A stretch of 9,140 nucleotides of DNA from an uncultured Eubacterium sp. (GTDB taxonomy: Bacteria; Bacillota; Clostridia; Oscillospirales; Acutalibacteraceae): contig UQPH01000044.1 of NCBI GenBank assembly GCA_900542875.1, forward strand, positions 1 to 9,140. Reading direction: 5' to 3'. Shown here piece by piece: positions 1 through 5,762 of this stretch; position 1 is the first letter of the stretch; every line of letters starts with the position of its first letter. The position numbers and the translations under genes were made by a program. A model generated the notes under the pieces. The model had not been told where the DNA came from and searched no databases. It saw only the letters and a program-made list of their open reading frames with translations.

Positions 1-75
1 TGGCCTAAAGTGCTTGGTATGTATTGGTTAGATAAAATTGATGATTGTGAAGATATAAATGACTTATATGAATGA
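1..75 (+). CDS. C-terminal end of an unrecognised upstream gene (partial)
   Basis: Reading from base 1, this frame stays open for 24 codons (it begins Trp-Pro-Lys and ends Asp-Leu-Tyr-Glu) and closes with TGA at 73-75. The other two forward frames stop within the first 30 bases. The acidic, hydrophilic ending is plausible for a cytoplasmic protein, but it is too short to place in a family. The start lies outside the window. An intergenic accident is possible, so confidence is moderate to low. Confidence 0.4.
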   Translation, partial: WPKVLGMYWLDKIDDCEDINDLYE

Positions 76-107
76 CTTCATATATTAGAATCATACTGAT
101 ACTCAAT

Positions 108-149
108 AAATTTTTTGTATGGTATCGTTATTTAACAAAATTTTTTGTA
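108..149 (+). repeat. Pair of AAATTTTTTGTA direct repeats, 30-base spacing
   Basis: The 12-mer AAATTTTTTGTA occurs at 108-119 and again at 138-149, one 30-base step apart. Similarity after each copy is only partial (TGGTAT against GGTTAT). The second copy also reads as a short inverted repeat, ACAAAA/TTTTGT. In DNA this AT-rich the pair may be chance; no function is claimed. Confidence 0.3.
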
Positions 150-233
150 GGTTATTGGAATACATAATCAAATCTAATGTAGCAGATATTATATCTTCAT
201 AAGAAAAAATTTGTTACAACTGATTTATCATCA

Positions 234-263
234 TTGAAACGAATATGTCTACTTATGGATAAT
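234..263 (+). promoter_or_regulatory. Possible sigma-A promoter upstream of the 401-435 terminator
   Basis: TTGAAA (234-239) and GATAAT (258-263) are separated by 18 bases and resemble -35 and -10 boxes. A transcript starting near 270 would run about 165 bases to the terminator at 401-435 without a credible reading frame. In AT-rich DNA such matches are common, so this is only a candidate. Confidence 0.25.
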
Positions 264-400
264 AATTTATCTGAATTTACTATGTAATCTTTATCATCCC
301 GAAGTTAAGCCGAGTCACAGAACTAATATCGCCGCTTCAATTTGTGAGAATTGCAAAACTGTAATTTTGAAATATTAATACAGCAATATCGAATGATAAA

Positions 401-435
401 GGATAGTCGAGTCGCTTTCTCGACTGTCCTTTTTT
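401..435 (+). terminator. Intrinsic (Rho-independent) terminator
   Basis: GGATAGTCGAG (401-411) pairs with CTCGACTGTCC (419-429) in an 11-bp stem with a single G-U pair and a 7-base loop. Six T residues (430-435) follow directly. This is a textbook plus-strand terminator. It ends either the transcript of the gene cut at base 1 or a small RNA from the possible promoter near 234, and it insulates the operon promoter at 518. Confidence 0.9.
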
Positions 436-490
436 GCATAAAAAATACATTATCGCTTGTTAATTTTGAAAAGAAAAAGTTCAATCGTTT

Positions 491-510
491 TGCGGTAAAA
501 TGCGGTAAAT
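491..510 (+). repeat. 10-bp tandem direct repeat upstream of the operon promoter
   Basis: TGCGGTAAA occurs at 491-499 and 501-509, each followed by one A/T base, giving exactly one helical turn between copies. The block ends 8 bases before the -35 box at 518, at roughly -62 to -44 relative to the predicted transcription start. Placement and phasing suit a binding site for an activator or other regulator that contacts the same face of the DNA twice. No regulator gene is in the window. Confidence 0.4.
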
Positions 511-517
511 GTTCTTA

Positions 518-546
518 TTGACATATTAATATAAATGTGATACTCT
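518..546 (+). promoter_or_regulatory. Sigma-A promoter of the dat-alr operon, extended -10
   Basis: A perfect -35 box TTGACA (518-523) is followed after 17 bases by TACTCT (541-546). TGA at 538-540 directly before it gives an extended -10 (TGn). The -10 is weak on its own (TAxxxT conserved), but the consensus -35, ideal spacing and TG element compensate. Transcription would start near 552-555, only a few bases before the structured leader at 559. No other comparable promoter is seen before the seven-gene operon. Confidence 0.75.
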
Positions 547-551
547 AATAA

Positions 552-667
552 TGACAACGGGGTCTGCAAGGGGCGCACCACATAAGGAATAAATGCTTAA
601 AATCAGTTACTTCCTTATGCAACATGCCTCGGGGCAGATCCCTATTTTGTTTATGGGGGTAATCAAA
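552..667 (+). promoter_or_regulatory. Structured 5' leader with Shine-Dalgarno switch (candidate riboswitch)
   Basis: The predicted leader RNA folds into a long three-tier hairpin. P1 pairs 559-567 with 634-642 (9 bp, one G-U), P2 pairs 570-574 with 626-630 (5 bp, one G-U), and P3 pairs CATAAGGAA (581-589) with TTCCTTATG (611-619), a perfect 9 bp, across a 21-base loop. An asymmetric bulge (568-569 against 631-633) separates P1 and P2; an internal loop (575-580 against 620-625) separates P2 and P3. The 3' strand of P1 has an alternative partner: CCCTAT (640-645) can pair with ATGGGG (653-658), which covers the GGGGG Shine-Dalgarno (655-659) of the first gene. P1 and the SD-blocking hairpin cannot coexist, the usual logic of a translational riboswitch. 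I do not recognise it as a described class. The ligand is unknown; downstream genes suggest D-Glu, D-Ala, glutamate, 5-oxoproline or PLP. Confidence 0.6.
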
Positions 668-1510
668 ATGAAAAACTTAGGCTACTATAACGGTAAATAT
701 GATGAAATCGAGAATATGCAAATTCCGATGCTCGACAGAGTTTGCTGGTTTGGTGACGGTGTTTATGACGCTACTTATGCACATAATCATATCGTTTTTG
801 ATATGGACGCACACCTTACAAGATTTTATAATTCGGCAAAACTTCTGGGTATGAATATTCCGATAGAACGTGATGAACTTGACAAATTGCTCAGAGAACT
901 TGTCAAAAAAGTTGACGACGGCGACCAATTTGTTTATATGCAGGTTACTCGTGGTAATGGACTTCGTGGTCATATTTATCCTGAAAATATGCAGGGAAAT
1001 TTATGGATTACACTTACACCTTGTCATGTTGCTGATACATACAAGCCGATTGATGTTATCACATACGAGGACAAGAGATTTTATTACTGCAATTGCAAAA
1101 CGCTCAATCTTATTCCGTCCTGTCTTGCGGCAACCGCAGCCGACAGAGCAGGCTGTCAGGAAGCGATTTTCCACAGAGGCAATATTGTTACCGAGTGTGC
1201 GCATTCCAATGTTTCTATCTTTAAGGACGGCAAGGTTATCACTCATCAGCTTGACGATATGGTACTTCCCGGAACTGCAAGAATAAGACTTCTCGCTTTT
1301 GCAAAGAAATTGGGATATGAAGTTGAAGAAAGAGATTACACTCTCGATGAACTGATGTCTGCTGACGAAATCGTTGTTCATTCAACAGGTTCTTTCTGCA
1401 TTCCGGTAAAAACGGTTGACGGTAAGAGCGTAGGCGGAAAAGCTCCCGAAATGTTGAAAACAATCCAAGACGCATTAGTAAGCGATTTTGAGGAGCAGTG
1501 TAAGGTATGA
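668..1510 (+). CDS. dat: D-amino-acid aminotransferase (fold-type IV PLP enzyme)
   Basis: Transfers the amino group between D-amino acids and 2-oxo acids, classically D-Ala + 2-oxoglutarate to pyruvate + D-Glu, in the cytoplasm. The 280-residue product matches class IV aminotransferases throughout. It has an N-terminal DRVCWFGDGVYDA segment, then TRGNGLRGH in which Arg100 and His102 correspond to the Arg/His pair that holds the substrate carboxylate in Bacillus D-AAT. The PLP lysine is Lys144 in CKTLNL, followed by a GCQEAIFHRGNIVTE phosphate/cofactor region and SNVSIFKDG. The start at 668 is chosen because GGGGG (655-659) lies 8 bases upstream and homology begins there. In-frame ATGs at 593 and 653 would add residues unlike the family, and the SD for 593 is buried in stem P3. 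First gene of the operon; its stop overlaps the next start (ATGA). Branched-chain or 4-amino-4-deoxychorismate activity is less likely given the Arg-x-His signature. Confidence 0.85.
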   Translation: MKNLGYYNGKYDEIENMQIPMLDRVCWFGDGVYDATYAHNHIVFDMDAHLTRFYNSAKLLGMNIPIERDELDKLLRELVKKVDDGDQFVYMQVTRGNGLRGHIYPENMQGNLWITLTPCHVADTYKPIDVITYEDKRFYYCNCKTLNLIPSCLAATAADRAGCQEAIFHRGNIVTECAHSNVSIFKDGKVITHQLDDMVLPGTARIRLLAFAKKLGYEVEERDYTLDELMSADEIVVHSTGSFCIPVKTVDGKSVGGKAPEMLKTIQDALVSDFEEQCKV

Positions 1511-2568
1511 TTAACAAAACAGAACTGACTAAACTCAATGTCGGATACAATCTTGATTGGCTTATGAACCTTGACCCTAGAGGTTACGGCGTTTGCAGAA
1601 TTCTTTATGACGGAGCAAGTAAATATACAGGAAAGCCCTTGTCGCTCAACGGTGCCGAGGGACTTGTGAAAAATATCAAAAAGGGCGAAAAGGTCTTTAT
1701 TTTAACAGGATTTATTCTTCTCCCTTGGAACGAGGCTGAGACAGACGGAATTATTTCGTCTACTGTTTTCGCTCGTTTTGTCATCAGAGCTTTTGGGGCA
1801 AAGCCGGTTATGATAGTGCCTGAGCAATGCGAAAAAGCAATTAAAGCCATGAGCGAGGTTTTAGGCGTTAATATTACCTATGATATTGACAACATACCCG
1901 ACAACACCATTTGCATTATTTCTTTTACAAAGGACAAAAACAAAGAAAACGAGGAAACGGCGGAAATTCTTTCTCATGGTTTGCCTTGCGCCGTTATTTC
2001 AAACGAGGCTCCGGGCAGAAACAAAAACGGTTATTACCACAATGCAGTGGGCGTAAATACAACCGATGTTGAGGCAAAGTATGACGTGCTTTTCAGAGAA
2101 TGCCAAAGCAGAGGGGTTTATAACCTTTCTATCGGCGATCTCGGAAACGAACTTGGTATGGGTACTATTGAGGAGCATATAAGAAAATATATTCCTTATG
2201 CCGAAAAGGGCGGTTGCAAAGCAGGTACAGGATTTGGAATTTTGGCAGATACTGCCGCCGACAACATTATCACTGCGACCGTAAGCGACTGGGGTATGAA
2301 TGCACTTATGGCTTGTACGGCTTTTCTCTTAGGCGATGTTGACCTTTTTCATACAGAAAAAGAAGAATCGGCAGTTATGGACGCTGCGGCAAAAGCCGGT
2401 ATGCTCGATATGTACGGAGAAGCAAGGCCTTACATTGACGGTATTGGCAAAAACATTGTTTTGCCCATTATTTCGCTTATGCGTGGATTGATTGAATATC
2501 CTCACACGGTTGAGGACAAAACTGACAAATGGTTTGAAACAACGATAAAAAAAGGTTATTTCAAATGA
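1507..2568 (+). CDS. DUF4392 / GLUCM-like glutamate cyclase
   Basis: A 353-residue protein of the DUF4392 family, the domain forming the C-terminal half of mammalian D-glutamate cyclase DGLUCY, which converts D-glutamate reversibly to 5-oxo-D-proline and water. Visible family features are a strand-rich VFILTGFILLP segment (63-73) followed by ETDG, a Rossmann-like stretch ending in VMIVPEQ (101-107), IGDLGNELGMG (209-219) and TAADNIITATVSDWGM (249-264). No signal peptide or membrane segment, so cytoplasmic. Translation is coupled: ATG at 1507 overlaps the previous TGA by four bases, with AGGAG at 1491-1495 inside the upstream gene. Its position beside pxpB, pxpC, pxpA and the DUF1445 gene fits 5-oxoproline metabolism. 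Whether the separate bacterial protein is active alone, or needs the DUF1445 partner encoded at 4216, cannot be read from sequence. Confidence 0.8.
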   Translation: MINKTELTKLNVGYNLDWLMNLDPRGYGVCRILYDGASKYTGKPLSLNGAEGLVKNIKKGEKVFILTGFILLPWNEAETDGIISSTVFARFVIRAFGAKPVMIVPEQCEKAIKAMSEVLGVNITYDIDNIPDNTICIISFTKDKNKENEETAEILSHGLPCAVISNEAPGRNKNGYYHNAVGVNTTDVEAKYDVLFRECQSRGVYNLSIGDLGNELGMGTIEEHIRKYIPYAEKGGCKAGTGFGILADTAADNIITATVSDWGMNALMACTAFLLGDVDLFHTEKEESAVMDAAAKAGMLDMYGEARPYIDGIGKNIVLPIISLMRGLIEYPHTVEDKTDKWFETTIKKGYFK

Positions 2569-3290
2569 TATATTCGTTTTTACAAAACGGCGACTCTGCC
2601 GTTACCATACAGTTTGAAAACGAAATAAGCAAAGAGGTGAACCGTCGTGTTACCGGTCTTTGCAACAGAATAGAGGCAAAGGGCATCAACGGAGTTATCG
2701 AGCTTGTACCGACCTTTGCCTCGTTAACTGTTTTTTACGACTGCACAGTCATCACTTCAAAAAAGCTGAAAAAGAAAATCAAAGCCCTTATAGATGACAG
2801 AGAAAACACTGTTAAAAGCACGGCTAAGGTTTGGAATATACCTGTGTGCTACGATGACGAGTTCGCATTGGATATGAAAAATGTGTGCGAGCATACATCT
2901 CTTGAAAGAGAGGAAGTTATCAGACTTCATACATCAAAGCCCTACTTGATTTATATGTTGGGATTTTTGCCGGGCTTTGCTTATCTCGGCGGTATGGACG
3001 AAAGACTTTTTACTCCCAGGCTGAAAACACCACGGCTTGAAATATTTGAGGGGGCTGTCGGTATCGGCTCGGAGCAAACGGGAATTTATCCCATTGCGTC
3101 ACCGGGCGGTTGGCAGTTGATTGGAAAAACGCCCGTAAAAGTGTTTGATAAATCGAAAGAGTCACCTATACTCTATAAAGCCGGTGATTATATTAAATTT
3201 TTCAGCATAGACAAGGCAGAGTTTACAGAGATAGAAAAGCAGGTTGAAAACGGTGCTTACACTCCTACGGTCAGCGAGGTTGAATTATGA
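2565..3290 (+). CDS. pxpB: 5-oxoprolinase subunit B (KipI family)
   Basis: One of the two carboxyltransferase-like subunits of ATP-dependent bacterial 5-oxoprolinase PxpABC, which opens 5-oxoproline to glutamate. In B. subtilis the homologue KipI was first described as an inhibitor of sporulation kinase KinA. The 241-residue length is normal for the family (CT_C_D domain). Signature segments: GFLPGFAYLGG (133-143), a paired PRLKTPRLEIFEG (151-163) and YPIASPGGW (175-183), the core of the nucleotide/substrate region. The N-terminal domain begins with NGDSAVTIQF. The start at 2565 overlaps the previous stop (ATGA), with AAAGG in the preceding run acting as SD. It overlaps pxpC by four bases, as expected for partners that form a complex. 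Confidence 0.92.
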   Translation: MIYSFLQNGDSAVTIQFENEISKEVNRRVTGLCNRIEAKGINGVIELVPTFASLTVFYDCTVITSKKLKKKIKALIDDRENTVKSTAKVWNIPVCYDDEFALDMKNVCEHTSLEREEVIRLHTSKPYLIYMLGFLPGFAYLGGMDERLFTPRLKTPRLEIFEGAVGIGSEQTGIYPIASPGGWQLIGKTPVKVFDKSKESPILYKAGDYIKFFSIDKAEFTEIEKQVENGAYTPTVSEVEL

Positions 3291-4207
3291 TAGAAATTAT
3301 ATCGGCAGGTATGCTCTCAACCGTCCAAGACTTAGGCAGATTCAAAGTGATGAAAAACGGCTTTACTCAAAGCGGTGTAATGGACGCCTATTCGACAAAA
3401 ATCGCAAATAAACTTTGCAAAAACGATGTTAACGCACCTGTTATCGAAATGACGATGCTTGGAATAACCGCCAAATTTAAGGGCGAGCACATTTTTGCGA
3501 TTTCGGGCGGAATTTTTGATATTTCGTTGAACGGTAATCTTATCAGAACAAACAAAGCATACGTTGCAAAAGACGGTGATGTTTTGAGCATTAAGGGCGC
3601 CAAGCAGGGATTAAGATGTTATCTTGCCGTTGCGGGCGGTTTTGATGTTCCTTTGTTTATGGGCAGTGCCTCAACAAATCTCAAAATAAATGTCGGCGGT
3701 TTTAACGGAAGAAAGCTGAAAGCCGGTGACATTCTTAAAATCGGCAAGGCTGATAAAATTAAAAATATCGAAAAGAGAGAACTCCCGGAAAATACTTATA
3801 ACAATACCGTAAGAGTAAGAGTGGTGTTAGGTCCGCAGGACGATATGTTCTCCGAAAACGATTTGATGTTGTTTTCAAAACAGCAATACACCGTCACCTC
3901 CGACATCGACAGAATGGGAATCAGGCTTTGGGGTATTGCCTTGCGTGGAAAGGAAAAATTGGAAATTATTTCCGACGCAATTACTTTCGGCTCGATACAG
4001 ATTACAAATTCGGGAATGCCGATTATACTTATGGCAGACCACCAAACAACAGGCGGCTATGCAAAAATAGCGACAGTAATAAGTGCCGATTTGCCAAAAC
4101 TCGCTCAGGTTAAGCCTAACGATAAAATCAGCTTTGAAATTATTGACATTGATACTGCCGAAAAAGCAGCGATTAAACAGAAAAAATTTATAGATAAATT
4201 ATTTTAG
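3287..4207 (+). CDS. pxpC: 5-oxoprolinase subunit C (KipA family)
   Basis: Second carboxyltransferase-like subunit (CT_A_B domain, also found in urea carboxylase and allophanate-related enzymes), working with PxpB and PxpA to hydrolyse 5-oxoproline at the cost of ATP. It is 306 residues long, close to the usual 310-335. Recognisable segments: ISAGMLSTVQDLGRF at the N-terminus (5-19), SGVMDAYS, VIEMTMLG, FAISGG, YLAVAGGFDVP and, near the C-terminus, FGSIQITNSGMPIILMADHQTTGGYAKIA-type sequence spanning about 232-260. B. subtilis KipA opposes KipI in sporulation control, but that role need not apply here. ATG at 3287 overlaps the pxpB stop by four bases, with GAGG just upstream as SD. Confidence 0.92.
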   Translation: MIEIISAGMLSTVQDLGRFKVMKNGFTQSGVMDAYSTKIANKLCKNDVNAPVIEMTMLGITAKFKGEHIFAISGGIFDISLNGNLIRTNKAYVAKDGDVLSIKGAKQGLRCYLAVAGGFDVPLFMGSASTNLKINVGGFNGRKLKAGDILKIGKADKIKNIEKRELPENTYNNTVRVRVVLGPQDDMFSENDLMLFSKQQYTVTSDIDRMGIRLWGIALRGKEKLEIISDAITFGSIQITNSGMPIILMADHQTTGGYAKIATVISADLPKLAQVKPNDKISFEIIDIDTAEKAAIKQKKFIDKLF

Positions 4208-4215
4208 GAGCGGTT

Positions 4216-5001
4216 ATGGACTATTCAAATATGTCTCCTCAAGAGGTTAAAAAGCTCATCAGAACCGGTGAAATAGATTATCAGACATCGGGTATGTGCA
4301 ACGGCTACGCACAGGCTAATCTTTGTATTTTGCCAAAGGATTATGCCTTTGATTTTTTACTGTTTTGCACAAGAAATCCAAAGCCTTGCCCGATTTTGGA
4401 GGTTGGCGATGTCGGCTCAAAGCAGTTCAAAACAATGGCGAGCGAGGGCGATGTCTGCAAGGATTTTCCGAAATACAGAATTTGGAGAAACGGTGTGCTT
4501 GAAAAAGAGGTCACGGACATAACGGACTATTGGCAGGACGATTTCGTGTATTTTCTCATAGGCTGTTCCTTTAGTTTTGAAAGTGAACTTTTGGAGGCTG
4601 ATATTCCGGTAAGACACATTGAGGAAAACAACAATGTGCCTATGTTTAATACGAATATCAAACTTCAGCCGTCGGGTAAATTTCACGGTAATATGGTCGT
4701 ATCAATGCGACCTATTCCGAATGATTTGGTAGTTAAAGCGGTTAATGTTACCGCCGCTATGCCGAGGGTTCACGGAGCACCGATACAAATAGGAAATCCT
4801 CAGTCGATAGGAATAAATGATGTTACAAAGCCGGACTACGGTGACAGCGTAACAATTAATGAGGGAGAAGTGCCGGTATTTTGGGCTTGCGGCGTTACTC
4901 CGCAAAATGCAGTAATGCAGACAAAGCCGGAAATTGCCATAACACATTCGCCCGGACATATGTTTATAACCGATGTAAAAAATATCGACTTAAAATATTA
5001 G
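4216..5001 (+). CDS. DUF1445 / YcsI-family putative hydro-lyase (D-glutamate cyclase-like)
   Basis: A 261-residue, full-length DUF1445 protein (YcsI in B. subtilis, UPF0317 elsewhere), predicted cytoplasmic. The family is labelled putative hydro-lyase; its domain forms the N-terminal part of mammalian D-glutamate cyclase DGLUCY, so dehydration/cyclisation of D-glutamate to 5-oxoproline is the likely chemistry. Hallmarks seen: TSGMCNGYAQANL (24-36), ILEVGDVG (60-67), GCSFSFE (116-122), VRHIEENNNVPMFNTN (132-147) and a late HSPGHMFITD. It follows pxpC by 8 bases; the TAGGAG SD (4205-4210) overlaps the pxpC stop. The partner DUF4392 domain is the second gene of the same operon, so both halves of DGLUCY are present as separate proteins. 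No residue-level catalytic assignment is made. Confidence 0.85.
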   Translation: MDYSNMSPQEVKKLIRTGEIDYQTSGMCNGYAQANLCILPKDYAFDFLLFCTRNPKPCPILEVGDVGSKQFKTMASEGDVCKDFPKYRIWRNGVLEKEVTDITDYWQDDFVYFLIGCSFSFESELLEADIPVRHIEENNNVPMFNTNIKLQPSGKFHGNMVVSMRPIPNDLVVKAVNVTAAMPRVHGAPIQIGNPQSIGINDVTKPDYGDSVTINEGEVPVFWACGVTPQNAVMQTKPEIAITHSPGHMFITDVKNIDLKY

Positions 5002-5009
5002 GTGATTAT

Positions 5010-5762
5010 ATGTATAAAATTAATTTGAATTGTGATTTGGGCGAGGGCGCAGCTTTTGATGAGAAAATCATTCCGCTGATTAACAGCGCAAATATAGCTT
5101 GCGGTTTTCACGCAGGCAATCGGGATATGATGGAGGCTACGGTTAAACTGTGCATAGATAACAAGGTCGGAATCGGCGCACATCCGGGTTATCCCGATAA
5201 GGAAAATTTCGGCAGAACAAATCTTGATGTAACGCCTAAGCAGGTTTATGATTACACATTGGCTCAATTAGAGGCTTTGGGCGGCATTGTCGCAGGTAAG
5301 GACAAAATAGTTCATATTAAACCGCACGGCGCAATGTATAACCAAGCCGCTAAAAACAAAGACCTAGCGGATGTGATTGTCGATGCAATTATTGATTACA
5401 ACAAAGATTTAATTTTATTGGCTCTTTCAGGCTCACAAATGATTGACTCGGCAAGAGCAAAGGGCGTAAAATATGCAAGCGAGGTTTTTGCCGACAGAGC
5501 ATACGAGGCTGACGGCTCGCTGAGAGCGAGGTCGCTGGAAAATTCGATGATAACAGACGAGGACTTGGCTGTTGAAAGAGTAATTAAAATGGTGAAAACC
5601 GGAAAGGTTACAGCTTATACGGGCGAAGAAATCGACATTGAGGCTCACTCGGTTTGTGTTCACGGCGACAGCGAAAAAGCGTTTGTATTCGTTCAAAAGC
5701 TGAATGAGGCTTTCATAAAAAACGGTATAGAAACAGTAGGTTTAATCGAGGCGATAAAATAA
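5010..5762 (+). CDS. pxpA: 5-oxoprolinase subunit A (LamB/YcsF family)
   Basis: The PxpA subunit of ATP-dependent 5-oxoprolinase, a TIM-barrel-like LamB/YcsF protein that works with PxpB and PxpC in the cytoplasm. The 250-residue product is standard length and carries the whole signature set: NCDLGEG (7-13), NIACGFHAG (28-36), GAHPGYPD (56-63), HIKPHGAMY (102-110), EVFADRAY (158-165) and VCVHGDS (215-221). The acidic and histidine residues in these motifs line the presumed active site. The start at 5010 is preferred over the longer in-frame ATG at 4881: it has TAGGTG (4999-5004) as SD overlapping the DUF1445 stop, and homology begins at MYKINLNCDLGEG. It is separated from pxpBC by the DUF1445 gene. 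Its stop overlaps the alr start by one base (TAATG). Confidence 0.93.
   Translation: MYKINLNCDLGEGAAFDEKIIPLINSANIACGFHAGNRDMMEATVKLCIDNKVGIGAHPGYPDKENFGRTNLDVTPKQVYDYTLAQLEALGGIVAGKDKIVHIKPHGAMYNQAAKNKDLADVIVDAIIDYNKDLILLALSGSQMIDSARAKGVKYASEVFADRAYEADGSLRARSLENSMITDEDLAVERVIKMVKTGKVTAYTGEEIDIEAHSVCVHGDSEKAFVFVQKLNEAFIKNGIETVGLIEAIK

Larger units (their letters stand above)
76..517. other. AT-rich intergenic region without a convincing gene
   Basis: About 440 bases, visibly richer in A and T than the flanking operon, with stops in all frames at short intervals. It contains a pair of AAATTTTTTGTA repeats, a possible promoter at 234-263, an intrinsic terminator at 401-435 and a 10-bp tandem repeat at 491-510, all listed separately. 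A 42-codon reading frame starts at 394, but it runs straight through the terminator hairpin and has no ribosome-binding site, so it is not called. Confidence 0.6.

Noticed and set aside
295..311. A run resembling the 5S rRNA loop region (CATCCCGAAGTTAAGCC)
   Set aside because: Only about 17 bases match, with an internal deletion relative to 5S. The expected upstream half, the downstream GCGCCGATGGTA-type arm and the closing helix are absent, so it is not a 5S gene; probably coincidence or a very decayed fragment.
394..522. 42-codon plus-strand frame starting at 394
   Set aside because: It runs through the terminator hairpin and its T run and into the promoter region, and has no ribosome-binding site.
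593..667. Start of the aminotransferase at ATG 593 or ATG 653
   Set aside because: The added residues do not match the family, the SD for 593 lies in a stable stem, and 653 has no SD at proper spacing. ATG 668 has GGGGG 8 bases upstream and begins at the conserved N-terminus.
4881..5009. N-terminal extension of PxpA from ATG 4881
   Set aside because: It lies inside the DUF1445 gene in another frame, encodes no family sequence, and the ATG at 5010 has its own SD and the conserved NCDLGEG start.
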